Shown in pieces: positions 26,991-39,370 of a DNA stretch of 64,000 nucleotides (position 1 is the stretch's first letter; every line of letters begins with the position of its first letter). Both the position numbers and the translations under genes were made by a program. Under the pieces are notes generated by a model. It was given only the letters and a program-made list of their open reading frames with translations. It had not been told where the DNA came from and made no database searches. The stretch covers positions 59,222,491 to 59,286,490 of the forward strand of contig CM039182.1 in the NCBI GenBank assembly GCA_008360975.2, read 5' to 3'. The DNA comes from Lichenostomus cassidix (taxonomy: Eukaryota; Chordata; Aves; Passeriformes; Meliphagidae).

Positions 26991-29900
26991 TTATGAAGAG
27001 AAAAAGCTCTGGCTCTGAAAGTGCTGAGACAGGCTGGGGGACTCAGTACAAAAACCATTCAGCACAAAAAGCCAAACCCAAATGAAAAGGGCTGCTGCCA
27101 GGATCATCACGAGGTCCTCTGCTGCACAGATGTCTACAGAACTAAGCTGAAACTGATGAGTCTTTTGTCACAGCCCCCCTCCCCTCTAGATACCCACAGC
27201 AAGACTCAGCTTCCTGGCTCGATTATTGTTATTCCAAGGGACACAGTATATGTGACAGACACATGACACTCAGAGAATGAAGCTCAGATAGGACTGTCTG
27301 GCAAAGTTCCTATTTTTATTTCTTTTTCTTTTTTCTTTTTTTTTCTAGTCAGCAAAAAGCTGATTAGTTAGTTTACAGGAATGGAAAGGATTAGGGTGCA
27401 CTGTGGTAGCAGTAGAAGCAGTCTTTTAGAAAACTAATTTTTTTCAGTATACTCAAGCAGGAGTCAGCTAAGAAAGGTGGCCTCTGCAACTCAGTACTTA
27501 CTTGGGTGCTCTGTGTTTTACTGCCTCCCTTGCAGCATTTTGCCATTCCAGTTAAAGAGAAACAGGACTGTTAGCTGTGTGTTAACATGTTCAGTCTGTG
27601 ATCTATGCACAACATTTTACCCATTTACCTTGTTCTATGCCTGCAAGTTTATCACACAGTCTCTTCATGTGTCTTATAAAATTGGTTTATAAATTATGAG
27701 CCAGTTGCAAGCTTGTGATGTACTATATCTCAGGAGGAATTCAGCACCTAAAACCCCTTTGCTCTCCAAGGCTCAGCTGATGTTTACTTTTCAGTAAGTC
27801 TAAAGCACACACTTATTTTCATTGTCTTGCTATCAAACACAGGACACAGATTTTGTTTTGTCAGAGTGCCTGTCAAACACCTGTTAATTTCTCCGAAAGC
27901 AGCAGGCATATAAAGCAAGCAAGGGCAATGGAAACTGGGCACTCAGCACCTTATGAACCTTGACTATAGATGAGAGAAGAGAGCTGCCTCTGGTTACTGC
28001 AGGTGCTTAAGTTTGCTAAAGAACAATTTTCAAGAAATGTTGAACAGGCAAAACATAAAGATCCCATTGTTTATATATTAGAATGGACAGCCTACGGGGT
28101 TTTTACTTTAACCACCTGCCTTCCAACTTTTATATAAAAATTCTGCTCTCTAATAAATGTTTAACACATTAGGACACATATCTCACTGGAAAGAAACCAA
28201 ACCAAACTCCTACTTCACAAGGATAAATTAGCAAGTGAAAAGCAAGACTTTCCAAAACCTCTTTTGTATGAATACAATTATTTAACTTAGAACTTGGAAA
28301 TTTGAAGGTCTAGTCACTAATCTACTGACTCCATCACAGAAGGGTGAATTTAATCTAGAAACTGCTGGCTCCAGCGCTGCATTTAGTTATACTAACTTGA
28401 AGAAATTTATGTGATAATCCTTTTTATCAGCTTTTTTTTTTTTTTTTTTAGCCAAACAGCAGATCAACCAAACAAAAGATGTGCTTTACTGGCTAAGAGG
28501 TTAGCTGGCTATCTTTTTTGGCTGGACTGTTCCATGCTTTATCTTCAGTGGATGATGAGACATGTAAATAAGTGTCTACATGGAGAGGTGACATGTTTTT
28601 TACACAGCAGTATTATTTGTATTATCATAGCAATCATATGTGGGTAATAAATTAAACTGCCAAGAAGCCAAATATTTGCCCCATTCGAAGAAGGTCTTTT
28701 TTCTTATGTTATTACCAAAAGCCTGAAAAAATATACAGATCTCCCCTGTAGACTTTACCAAAGCATTCAGGTTTGACAAAATTAACCCTGGAAATGTGAA
28801 GTATTTCTCTGTTGCACTTTAACTGGCCTTGTTGGAAAGCTTAAATCTTGCATGTAGCTCAGTGCATCTGCATTGCCTTGCAAATAACTGCTACCTTGGC
28901 AGGCAGGAACAAAGAAAGACTTCATGACACTTTGTCCACTCAACAAAGGCCCCAGGACTGTATTGGTAGGGCAGTGGGAAAATATGAAAGCAGCTGGACA
29001 ACAAGAACAATGCACCTGGATCTGCTCTAGAGAGGAGGGTAGGGCCACTGGCTTGCTCCAAAGATTGCATGGGTGGTTGGTGGTGTTTGTTTGGTGAGTC
29101 CTGAGCTCACCAAACAAGTGATGGATGCAAGTGTATGCATTTGTGTAGCAAATGCTACATAAAGACGTGATGCAAGTGTAGCTGCTGTGTCCTGTATCAG
29201 ATAATTTTTGCAGTTCCCAAGTCAGTCATCAAAGAGCTCCACACAGACAGCAACCTGGGAGCCTTTTCTCACAGACAGCTTCCTGTCTTCTGCTTCTGTT
29301 CTATCACTGATTTTGTTCGGCAAAACTTACAGAATCTCCCTCAAGAGAACAAAAGTATCCTTCTGAAGAGTATTTTAAGAACTTTGTATTAAAGAAAAAG
29401 AAAATAGCAGAATTCAATAGTTCAGTGAATAAAAGCATTTTATGGTACTTTTACCACAAATACAAATATTGTGAGGCTTTGGCCCATCTTTTTTTTTTTT
29501 TTTGGCCATTTCAAGAGAAAGAACTCCAACAAACACGGTATCTTTCTGATTGAGCGCAATGAGTCTGTTGTTGTTTAGACCGCTCTGTGCAATGTTTGAA
29601 GACATTGGGCCAAATTTATCCCTGGATTAACTGCACTGACGTCAATGCAATTACAGTAGGAATTAATTTGCCTCACTGATATAATTTGCTGGATCCTATA
29701 TCTACTTCCAAAATGCAATTAGAATCCAATTTCCTCAATCTTTTATTTTGGAGATAGGCAGCTTGAGTTTCCCTACATAGATATTGGTCTAACAAAAAAA
29801 AGTAACTATCATCTCCTGGTCACTTAGCTGATCACTGTCATTGGTAGAAGCTCAAGGGAGAGCAGACTCAGAGGTTTCGCAATGTTAAAATGGAAGACAC

Positions 29901-32289
29901 CTGTATCTTACCACTGTAGTTTAAACCCAGACCAGGAGATCCACAGTCCTCGTTTAACTCCCTTTATTTTCTTTTCACAGGTTTTGGTTCATTCACTCTG
30001 ACATAATACACCATAGCAATTCATTTTGCTGTGAGTTTGCTGGGTGTCTATGCACCATGAATCTGTTGTATAGTAATGCCATTACTTGGGAAATATTGAC
30101 TTGCTCTATGCCATGACAAAGGATTACTAAATCAGACAATATTGAGCAAATGTTTATTATATTAGGTTTTAACAGTGACTTTATTAATCAATGCACCAGC
30201 TGTCTCACCACTTGTACCAGATCTTGAAAAGGTTAGCTAAATATAAGCTTTTTGAAAAGTGTATCATCTTGTTACTTTCTAAAAGCTTCCGATCAAACTC
30301 AGTAATTTGCTTTTACACAAAAAATGTGCAGACCTCATTAAGAAATCTACAAAATACTACCAAAAAAAAAAAAAAAAAGAAAGGTGTTTAAAATTATCGT
30401 GGAGATCCATAGAGGCAAGCATGAATTTTCCACCTCTTACAGCAGTTGACAGGTCTGAACGTGCTTTCTTGGTGGAGACAATGCTGAACCACAGCAAAAT
30501 ACACCATCATTAATGCAAGGAGAAGCTTGAACTTGTATTTTGCTCACCACTTCATGGTAACATTCATATTTATTTGCCAGGAGTTAAAATATTAAACACA
30601 ATAAAGCCATGCATCTTCATAAAGGTGTTCTATAACTCCTTGCTTCTGGCTGTCATGCATAAAAGTGAAAATATTGCAAACCATAGAGAAAGTATAGGAC
30701 ACACAGAAGGAAAAGACAGGGAAAGACAGTGTGGGGCAGGAGAAAAAACTAGTTGAAAAATGAAATATTAGCAATTATTCCAGAGTTAGAATAGTCCATT
30801 AGACAGAGTTCACCCCAGATTTGCCCATTTCTGGAAAAACAAGAAACAGATTATAGTCACTTCTCAGCGACCACATTTACTGTGCCCAAGCCACTAACAT
30901 ACAATCTACAGCAGCAAATTCCCCACAAGCAGAGGGCAGCCATGCACAAGGCCACCCTGGTCTGTGGTGACCCAGTTGTACCCAGCTGGAGAAGGGCCAG
31001 AACTGCTCAAAAAGAGGGGCTGCATAGGACCAGTGACAGAGGCACAAACTGTGAGCAGCTCAGCAAGGCACAACTGTGCTGGCTGGTTGAAATCCCTTCA
31101 TGGCATGGATTAAAGAAGTCCTGATGTGTATGTTGAAGAGAAATGCTAGCCCCTGTTCAAAAATCCCTTGGCATATTTGTCACTTTTAGCTGTCCTGTAG
31201 ATTTGCCTTTCAGTTTTATCCTCGAGTCTTTTGTACATAGGGCAAGGCTTCCTGTTCTAAGAAGCCAAAGAGAATGCATATTCCCCAAGTCTTTCTCAGA
31301 TGTTTTTGTATCCTGACTCAGTGTTTCTCTAGATAAGGGGATAAGAAAGCAAAGCACACTGGAGCAGTCTAAGTCAATGTAATTTTCTTTATACGTAATA
31401 TGCCTATTTTCCAGGCACCAAACCAGATCTTAGGGAAATCATCCTCCTTCCCTTCTCAAGGTCTTACTCCAGCTGTAAACATGCTTCAAATGGGGAAGCA
31501 TGGCTGGCACCAGGCCTGACCAGATCACAAAACAATTTATATAAAATTTTGGACCTGAACAGTTTCATGGAGGGAACCTTACTTAATCCTCATGGAAATT
31601 AGAACTGGAACAAAATTTCCTGGCCCACAGTTTTGGAGGTCACTCTGGGTCTCTGGCTAAAAGTTAGTCATTAATTTGTTGAATGCATGGCCAGCGTGCC
31701 AGGGAGAACTCCCTGGATAACAACAGGTTTCAGCATGGAGGAGAATTTTCAGTGCCTGTACTTGTAGCATAAGCTAAAAATGACACCAGAAATGTAGAAT
31801 AGGGCCATATCTGCTTTCTCTGACAAATAGGCTCTTAAGCTCCTTGGAATTGAGACCTCCACCCCACTACAATAAAAAGAAACCAACCTCTCTGAGCAGA
31901 AAGTTATTACCTTATCCCTGTGTCCTCCTCCCTTCCCCATTTTCTTTCTGAGCAGCTTATAAAACAGAGGGAATTTCTGTAGTTGACTCCAGCTCCTGCA
32001 GAGTTTCCATGGACACTGGTTGCCTCAATATCTTTTTGCGTCTTAAGGAAGAAAAAGTATCTTCTGGTCTTATTTAAGGGGTTCATTCCTTTGAATGGCA
32101 GCTCTGTCCGGCCTCACAGAAAAGATTACTGGAGCATACCAGAAAGGTATTAAAATTGAGAATTTCTTTTTTTGTTCCAAGTAGCAGAAGCAAACTGCTT
32201 GACAGGAAGACAAAACTCCATCAAGTCACTAGGACAATTTCAAAAGTATTAATACATAAATCGATCTTGGGGTTTGAGTGAGTTTATTT

Positions 32290-32449
32290 GGTCAGTTGAT
32301 TTTGGTTTTGGCTTTGGTTGGTTTTTGCTTTGTTGTTTGTTTTTTTGTTTGTTTGTTTTTTGTGGTTTGGTTTGGTTTGGTTTTCTGGGCTTTTTTGTGG
32401 TGTTGTTTATTTTTTTGTTCTTTTTTGTGGCATTTTGTTTTGCTTTGCA
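32290..32449 (+). repeat. G/T-rich low-complexity tract
   Basis: About 160 bases almost without A or C, made of TTTG, GGTTT and poly-T words. The three overlapping hydrophobic open frames here (65-80 codons, full of F, L, V, C, W) are products of this composition, not membrane proteins. Confidence 0.9.
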
Positions 32450-33754
32450 GTGTTTGTGTTATACACTGTAAGTATACTATACAAGGCAGATATATACTTT
32501 CTAACCATGCTTCATTTTAGGGCGGATTTTTGAACATTTTTGTGTTGCTATGCATTGCATGAAAAACAGGTTATAGGGGTGGCAACCAAATCAAGAGTTG
32601 TATGCACACAAAATCAACAAATTTCCTGGGCTGAGATAGCTCACACATGTTAGATGAGACGAGATGCTTTTACACATCTTAGTACCTAATTTGGTCACTG
32701 ATGTCTCCCCAATCAAACTTTATTGATTATTACTCAATAATAATAATTTGTGAAACTCTATTGCTCGGAGGTGTGTAAATTGATGTAGCTTTTGAACAAG
32801 CACATTAGAATTTGGCAACTTTTGCCAGCAATTACTTTGTCTCCAAATTAGATGCATGGATATGTTCCACTTTAACTGTATTTGACATCTGTTGAGTGCT
32901 TTGGGGATACTGGCGATGGGAAGAGAGGCATAAGGTTAGGGTCATTGCTTAAGGGCAGCTGTAGTGCATGTTATTTCTTTGATCACATATTTATGCTGTA
33001 AGAGAACATAAAGGAGTCTGTTCTCCACTTGATATACATATCTGAGTGTCATTGATGCTAGAGGACTCAGATTACCAGTTACAGCTTTGTACCACAGTCC
33101 TTTTTGTATATTAATTAGCTTGAGCATTGCATAAGGCTATTTTGATAGGGATGCTTTAAAAGTACAGTCTATATTACAAGCAAACTCCTGTCTCCTTCCA
33201 TGGGAGCTCTGCCTTCTGTCAACCTTTTGCCTGAGGATGAACTGAAGGACTTTCTCCCTCCACCCCCTACAGAGCCTCCATCACCTCCTCTTCATGTTTA
33301 AAAATCAACCCAGACTCTGAGCAAGGTGAGATGAAAAGCCAGGCAAGGCAGACTAAAGGAGAGTTTGTATTAACATTTTTACTCCATCTAGGATTTTACA
33401 ATGGTTCCTGAAATGCTGTACCAGGGAAAACACCACTGAGTTGCAAACAGAAAAACTGCACACAAGTCTCAAGAATTTGCTTTACATACTTTGTTTTCTG
33501 TTAGACAAGCAGGAAATGATGGTATTAATGCAAGCAGAAAGGCAAGATTTATTCCCAGAACGGTGGGCTGTGCAAGGCTATTCTCACAGAGTCATTGCCT
33601 CTGGGACACCACAATCAATGCAGTATTTTCACCCTCTACCACACGTGGGAAGAAATTTTCTTAATGACTTCTCTGCTGCATATATATTTTGACTTCTGAA
33701 GGCTTTTAGGATTGGTGATAAATACACAAATGTCATACCTAAAACCAGAACATA
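32450..33754. other. Non-coding DNA, no gene recognised
   Basis: Unique AT-rich sequence. No repeat family or credible open frame seen. Confidence 0.5.
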
Positions 33755-34215
33755 TATGTCAAATCACAAGACCATTAAATTTACCTATCTGGCCCCTGGG
33801 TTCATTTCAGCCCTTTTTGCTCTCTCATTTGCCCTCTCGATGCAATTTCCTGGCCCAGCTCAATTAAAGGACAAATTCATCCCCACACGTGTCCTAAGGG
33901 CCCTAATGAAGTCAGCTGTCAAACTGCCATCATGCAGCTGCCTGGCTACAGGATCTGATGGCCACTTGTCTGCTGCTTCACCAAGTCAAACCCAGACAAA
34001 GGCCCCTTTGATGGGCTGCCTTTCTCCAATCAATCTACACCTTCTCCTCTTGGACTTCAACATCTGTTTCAGTGTAATTTGATTTGATATTCAGTGCAGC
34101 CTGACCCTATTAATAAATTAAATCTATCTAAACCTGATATCCTCATGCCATCACGGAGTAAATGGCTTGCTGTTTAATTTTGGCTTTTGCCAGATGTGAC
34201 ATGGTATCAATACTG
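33755..34215. promoter_or_regulatory. Candidate conserved non-coding element
   Basis: A balanced-composition block free of simple repeats, with clustered homeodomain-like and TALE-like words: CAGCTGTCA near 33916-33924, CCAATCAATC near 34026-34035, GATTTGATATTC near 34080-34091, and CTATTAATAAATTAAATC near 34107-34124. A 108-codon open frame at 33756-34082 has no known domain. Conservation is suggested only by texture. Confidence 0.35.
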
Positions 34216-35243
34216 ACTCTTTTTGTGTGTGTGTTTGGGTCATTACTTGAATCATTTGGGCTCCAGGTCACAATTAGGGTGGGGGGAAAGAGGAGAGAGC
34301 CTTTTCAGAAGTATGTACATAAGAAGTAAATCAGAAGGATTTCTTCTAGGATTTTAGCATTGCTTTTCATAATTATCTTTGTTTCTTTCCTGATAATCAC
34401 ATTCTATTTCTCTGCCTTCCACATTTATTAGACACACACACAAAAAAATTCAGCTTTAATAAACAAACAAAAAAGTAACATTAATTTATAAAATTTCTAA
34501 TAGCTAATATTACTGCTCACTGAAGTCTTTTCTATGTAGATTGAAATAGATTTTTCTCATATGCATAGTTTCTATTTGTAAACAAATAAAACACACACAC
34601 AACAGCAACAAATGAGAAAAATCCTGAAACTGTATATACCTTATCTGAGATCTTTGCAATGATTCAAAATTAAAATAAAGACAATATTTTGTCTCCACAA
34701 CATTATATTTTATGGGTGAGAAATTGTAGGAGTCTACCTTTCCAGTAACTCCAGCACTTTTCCTTCAAATTACTGACATTTTACAGTTAACTTTTTTTTC
34801 TTTCAAAGAAGTCTAAAAGCTCTGTGAGGTCTCCCACTTCCACACATACCCATCTCTTTCACCAAAGACTTTTTAATCCCACCTTCTCTTAATCTTCTTC
34901 CTCCTTCTCTTTTCACAGACTGGGAGGGCCACCTACATTCATCACCCTGCTCAGGTCTTGGCAAAACAATTCCAGGCCACTGGGAAACAAAGCTGGTAAA
35001 AAAATGTGTGCGCAGAAAACACTCTGAGTTATTTTGGTGAAGAAGAAAAGCTTTCTCTTTTCACTGTATTAGCCTAGGTAAGTTTTCAGAAAAGGACCTT
35101 GCTATTCCTGCTACTATCCACCTACACTTTGCCAGCTGTGTGTTACGCTAAGGATGCTGTTTGAGAACACCTGGTACACACTGAGCTCTTTTGGAATGGG
35201 AGCTGTGGGAGGAATGAACTGAAATTCTTAGCAAGCTGTCTGG

Positions 35244-35323
35244 CAACAAAAAAATCCAACCAACCCACCAACCAATCAACCAACCAACAAAAAATTAAAA
35301 AAAAAAAAAACAACAAAAAAAAA
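35244..35323 (+). repeat. (CCAA)n followed by poly-A low-complexity tract
   Basis: Irregular CCAA/CAAC units from about 35256 to 35290 run into A-rich sequence ending near 35323. On the minus strand this produces a run of W, L, V and G residues that is not a real protein. Confidence 0.85.
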
Positions 35324-37642
35324 CCGCAGAAAAGGAAAAAGTCTTCATTTGGACTGGGACCGTCTGAGAGTAGGCACCAATTCATCATTACACAACAACA
35401 AACCGGGTTCCCCAGTCATAAATGGGCAGCATCTCCTGTTATAAAACCCTGTTACCTGGCAACTAACAAATATTATAAAACCTTCCCCAGATGGAATAAA
35501 ATTTTCCATGGGGTGTTATCTGGTCTGGGGCTTCTCTTCCTTTCAAAAGCTAAAAAGTTCAAAATTAGAAATTTTTTTGTATTTCAAAGTCAGAAATTTT
35601 TTAAAGGACAGAGTGTCCCCTGAGGCTCACCTCAATTTCTTCACCCAAGAAGGTAGAAATAACTTCTTTGCTTAACTAAGCATCTCCTGCTTTTAACTTG
35701 AACAATCAGAGCATCCTGGTCCTACCATCGCATGAGGGCACCTTGCTGATCCAGTTGTCCTGATTGAATCTCCTAATTTTCTTAAAACCAGAGCATCCCT
35801 TGCTGAGGGTGCTTTTTACAATGGTAGTTTACAAGAAGTTTCTCACTCCTCTGCTCTCTACCTGTGTCTGTAGTGTGTTGGCTGAGATGGCAGCTCTAGC
35901 CCCTGTCAACTTTTTGGTCAGCTGCCTGACTCAGGCACCAAACCTCTGAGGAGTCCTTTCTAAAGTGATGGAAGAGCTACAGTTTTAAATTTTAATCTAA
36001 ACCTAACAGTTTAGTTTGGATTGTTTTTTATTTTTTTACTTCAATAGCTGTAATGTAAACTTTTATCCACTTTAACTTAAGAGAAAATGTCAAAGTAATT
36101 GTGTATCCATGAAGAAAAACACCCTTCTTTATTTATGTTTGAGATCTAATTACTCAAAGACTTTTCTCAGCTGTTGTGTGCTAGTTCGGCAGTGCCTTGA
36201 GAGTGGCTTGAAACTGGAGTTGCTTTTCAAGAAAGAATTGACTCTAGACTGCAACCTTTTCCAATCAGTGATGTTGTTTAGGCCTTTGTAAAGGACTGAA
36301 GCCTCTAAAAAAAACCAGAAAGCAATCAGTGACCACTACCAGGATTACTCTATTTCAAAGATAGTGCCTATAGACATTTTTAAACCAGGGCACCAAACTG
36401 CCAAAATATGCACTTACTATTATTCCAATTACATTTCATCCTTCCTTACAGTGGTGTAAAGTGGGATGTAATGCACAGATGCACTAGTCTAGAAGAAAAG
36501 CTGTGATCTTCCACCCTGCTAAGTTTTGTCTGTTTCACCCCACTCTAAGAAACCCTAAATATTTCCAGCAGAAAAGTGCAAAGCCAGGTCCCCTTTTGCC
36601 ATGTAAAGTGGCCAAAGACCAACACTCCCACAGGCAATCAGCTATGTTGACTGAGAGGGCAAGGGTGTATAACCACACATGAATGCATCTGCACACAGTC
36701 TGTGAACTTCCTTAAAACAGAGCTACTCAGCTTTGAGCATGTCCCGAAATAATGACCTTAGGACACATTATTAAATGCTTGTGGTTCTGTGTTGGTCTCA
36801 GTTGTGCACCTTGACCCATGCTTTAGAAACACAGGAGTTTTGGTCCAATATTTGAGCAATTCCCAAGGATTGTGCCTGCCCATGAATGGACTGTCTCACA
36901 GTGGCAGCATCCCTGCAACTAGCCATGGAGCTGGATCCTTAACACCACGGAAGATCTTTGCCCTGTCACTATTAGAGCTGGTTTCATTAGGGGACAAGCA
37001 TTATGCTTGTGTCTGGTTTTGTTTCTACAAACTATAGTTTGATTGGGGTTTTTTTGTTTCAGAATGTGAATAAAATTCAGCAAGCTATTCAATAAACTAT
37101 CTTGGATTTGGGAATGATTGGTTCCATCCTTTCGTTCAAACCTTATTTTTGCTATGATCTAATGCAACATCTTGTCAAGTCTGGAGTGTAACAAGCTTCT
37201 CCACAGAAAACAAGCTCCTTCACAGACACCCTGCAGCTCCAAGACTTGTCAAGTATGAGGACAAAAATAAGCAGTCAACAGGTACAAACACATCTGCCCA
37301 CTTGGAGCAGCACAAAGGAACAGTGCATGTCCAAAGGGCGGCACAGCAGTGCCACTTCCAGCTGCAGCTGCACTTACAGAGAAACTGTTAGAAATCCCAT
37401 TCTTCCTGAACCTTTCTGATGCTCCCTAATTGGCTGGAGGTTTTGGGAGGGACAGTAGCTCTTGCTTACAATATTCAGTTTAAATATATATGTATATAAA
37501 ATAAACATAAAAATTTATGTGAATAGAAATAACTTTATTAAAAAAGGTTAACTATTATTTCTGTGAAAACTCCAAAAGTGAGAAAATGCTTCATTTTGGG
37601 TGCAAAATAATTTGTGTAAAGCTGCTGCTGTTAAATAAATTT

Positions 37643-37665
37643 TGACAGCTGTCAGAACTGACAGC
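37643..37665. promoter_or_regulatory. Palindromic TALE homeodomain (TGIF/MEIS-type) motif cluster
   Basis: TGACAGCTGTCA at 37643-37654 is a perfect 12-bp palindrome, and a third TGACAGC follows at 37659-37665. TGACAGCTGTCA is the known in vitro consensus of TGIF/MEIS/PKNOX-type TALE homeodomain dimers; the CAGCTG core is also an E-box. Binding in vivo is not shown by sequence. Confidence 0.5.
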
Positions 37666-37992
37666 CAGTGTTACTTCCACTGCTGCCTTATAGATCTATA
37701 TGAGCTTTTAAAAATTGAAGTATCCTCTTCCACCTGTTGAAGTTAAGAGGATAAAATAACAGCTTGTACTTTGTTCAGCTCTTAGTTCTTCCATTTAAGC
37801 TGCATATTCCTGGAGGGATTGCAATGTGATAAAAATGTTTAGAAACTAATGAGGTAGTAAATTATGTCCATTGGTAGTTATTGAAAGTCCACTGACTTAA
37901 TGTGAGGTAATTTCAAGTTGACCTCAGTTCTTTCATTTAAAGGAAAAAAAAAATTATAAAAATTCATTTTCTTGCCCATAATTGCATTATTA

Positions 37993-38510
37993 AGAAGAAT
38001 TGTAGAAAGGTTTGGATTGGAAAGGATCTTAAAAGTCTAGTTCTAACCATCCACACCAAGGGCAGGGACATCTCCCACTAGACCAGGTTGTTCAAAGGCC
38101 CATACAACCTGTCCTTGAACACTTCCAGGGGTGGGACATCCCCAACTTATAAGAGAAGCATGTTCCCATGCCTCACCACCCTCACAGTAAAGAATTTCTT
38201 CCTAACATCTAATCTAAATCTAAATCTACCCTCTTTCAGTTTAAAACCATTACCTCTTGTCCTATCACTACATTCCCTTTTAAAAAGTCTCTCCCCAGCT
38301 CTCTTGCAGGATTTTTTCAGGTATTGAAAGGTGTTATGAGGTTTCCCTGGGACCTTCTTGTCTCCAGGCTGAACAATCTGAACTGTCTCAGCCCTTCCTC
38401 ATAGAAGAGGTGCTCCAGTCCCCTGATCATCTTTGCAGACCTCCTCCAGGTGTGGTCTCATGAGTGAAGTAGAGGGGAGAATCACCTCCTTTGACCTGCT
38501 CACCACAAAT
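37993..38510 (-). mobile_element. CR1 LINE 3' end (antisense)
   Basis: On the minus strand this reads as the 3' untranslated end of the avian CR1 (chicken repeat 1) non-LTR retrotransposon. Marker stretches, seen here in plus orientation, are TTTGGATTGGAAAGGATCTT near the 3' terminus, the CACTAGACCAGGTTGTTCAA box near 38075-38095, CCTTGAACACTTCCAGGG (about 38112-38129), and the AGAATTTCTTCCTAACATCT and CCTCTTGTCCTATCACTACA boxes further upstream. A short internal deletion is evident near 38449, where CTCCTCCAGG runs straight into TGTGGTCTCATGAGTG. No intact CR1 coding sequence remains, so it is a dead copy. Confidence 0.92.
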
Positions 38511-38516
38511 CTTTTT

Positions 38517-38571
38517 CCCTTTTTAAACCTGGGAATTATATTTCCCCTTTTTGCAACTCCTGGGAAACTTC
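38517..38571 (-). pseudogene. CR1 ORF2 reverse-transcriptase remnant, part 1
   Basis: In reverse complement this short piece matches CR1 ORF2 reverse-transcriptase sequence around the GNI(V/I)PI-type segment upstream of the catalytic core. It continues on the far side of the inserted LTR at 39151. The jump from here to the 3' UTR at about 38510 skips most of the RT and C-terminal coding region, so either the CR1 copy has a large internal deletion or two CR1 fragments lie side by side. Confidence 0.65.
38566..38571. repeat. Left target-site duplication of ERVL-like LTR
   Basis: AACTTC ends directly before the LTR and recurs at 39152-39157, one base beyond the LTR's terminal CA. Five bases (ACTTC) would suffice for an ERVL-type integrase. 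Confidence 0.75.
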
Positions 38572-39150
38572 TATCCTTAGTTTTGGCTGAAATAGAATTA
38601 ATTTTTTTAATAGTAGTTTGTATGAGGCTGTGTTTTGGATTTAAATCTTTGTTGATAATATAGAGATGTTTTTGTTATTGCTGAGCAGTGCTTACTCAGA
38701 GCCAAGGCCTTTTCTGTTCCTCACACTGCTGCATCAGCAAGTAGGCTGGGGAGCATAAGAAGTGGGGAGAGGACACAACCAGGACAGCTGACCCCAACTG
38801 GCCAAAGGGGTATTTCCTGTGACACTGTGCTCAGAAATAAAAAACAAGGTGAAGAAGAAGGAAGGGGAGGACATTTGCAGTGATGGCATTCTGACTTCCC
38901 TAGTAACCATCATTCATTATGTAATCCTGCTTTCCTGAAAATGACTATCTGCCCCTCTACCCATGGGAAGTGGTGAATTGATTCCTTGTTTTGCTTTGCT
39001 TGTCTTTCACTTTCCTGATTTAACTGCCTTTATCTCAATCCATGAGTTTTCTCACCTTTTCCCTTCCAGTCCTATCCCCTACCACACCAGGGCAAAAGTG
39101 ATCAAGTGGCTGCATGGTGCTCAATTGCCAGCTGTGGGTAAACAGTGACA
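38572..39150 (+). mobile_element. Solo ERVL-like LTR inserted into CR1
   Basis: A 579-bp plus-strand LTR. Its start, TATCCTTAGTTTTGGCTG, corresponds to the TG-start of a common avian ERVL LTR with the second base mutated, and it ends GTGACA. Familiar internal boxes are GGCTGTGTTTTGGATTTAAA, GACAGCTGACCCCAACTGGC (about 38783-38802), a poly(A)-signal AATAAA at 38836-38841, GAAGTGGTGAATTGATTCCT, and CCTTTATCTCAATCCATGAG (about 39025-39045). It lies inside CR1 sequence that resumes on the other side, and short duplications flank it, so it is a solo LTR formed after the CR1. There is no adjoining internal retroviral gene. Confidence 0.88.
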
Positions 39151-39370
39151 GAACTTCACCAGTCTGCAACAACTTTTCAAATATGATAGAATGGCTTCAT
39201 AACTTCATCTGGCATTTCCCTCGAGATCCTTGGATTTACCTTGTCAGGTCCTATGGACTTACATGCGGTAAGGTTCCTTATATACAGTCTTGAATCTTCT
39301 CCTATGGTGGGCAGTACTTACCATGAAAACAGCACAAAGACCTCAAGTTTAAGTTTTATTCCTTCACAGG
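39151..39370 (-). pseudogene. CR1 ORF2 reverse-transcriptase remnant, part 2
   Basis: The minus strand continues the CR1 RT fragment from beyond the LTR. The reverse complement of 39243-39260 encodes KSIGPD, matching the conserved K-S-x-G-P-D motif at the N-terminal side of CR1 reverse transcriptase. It is preceded in frame by a decayed PP-x-GED...RNL-like segment and followed by a degraded ...FYHI-like segment. Frames are broken by indels and the right edge is vague. It encodes no working enzyme. Confidence 0.75.

Larger units (their letters stand above)
23775..32289. other. Non-coding DNA, no gene recognised
   Basis: Long AT-rich stretch. It contains a 19-bp tandem duplication at 25201-25237, a C-rich, E-box-bearing piece at 26690-26990, T-rich tracts near 27313-27345, 28429-28450 and 29489-29503, and an A run at 30361-30378. 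No open frame exceeds 111 codons and none has recognisable protein features. Confidence 0.5.
34216..37992. other. Non-coding DNA, no gene recognised
   Basis: Contains the A/C-rich tract at 35244-35323 and the TGACAG palindrome at 37643-37665. Otherwise unique AT-rich DNA with short chance frames only. Confidence 0.5.

Noticed and set aside
32274..32533. Three overlapping hydrophobic frames resembling membrane proteins
   Set aside because: Caused by the G/T-rich low-complexity tract, which codes for F, L, V, C and W in any frame.
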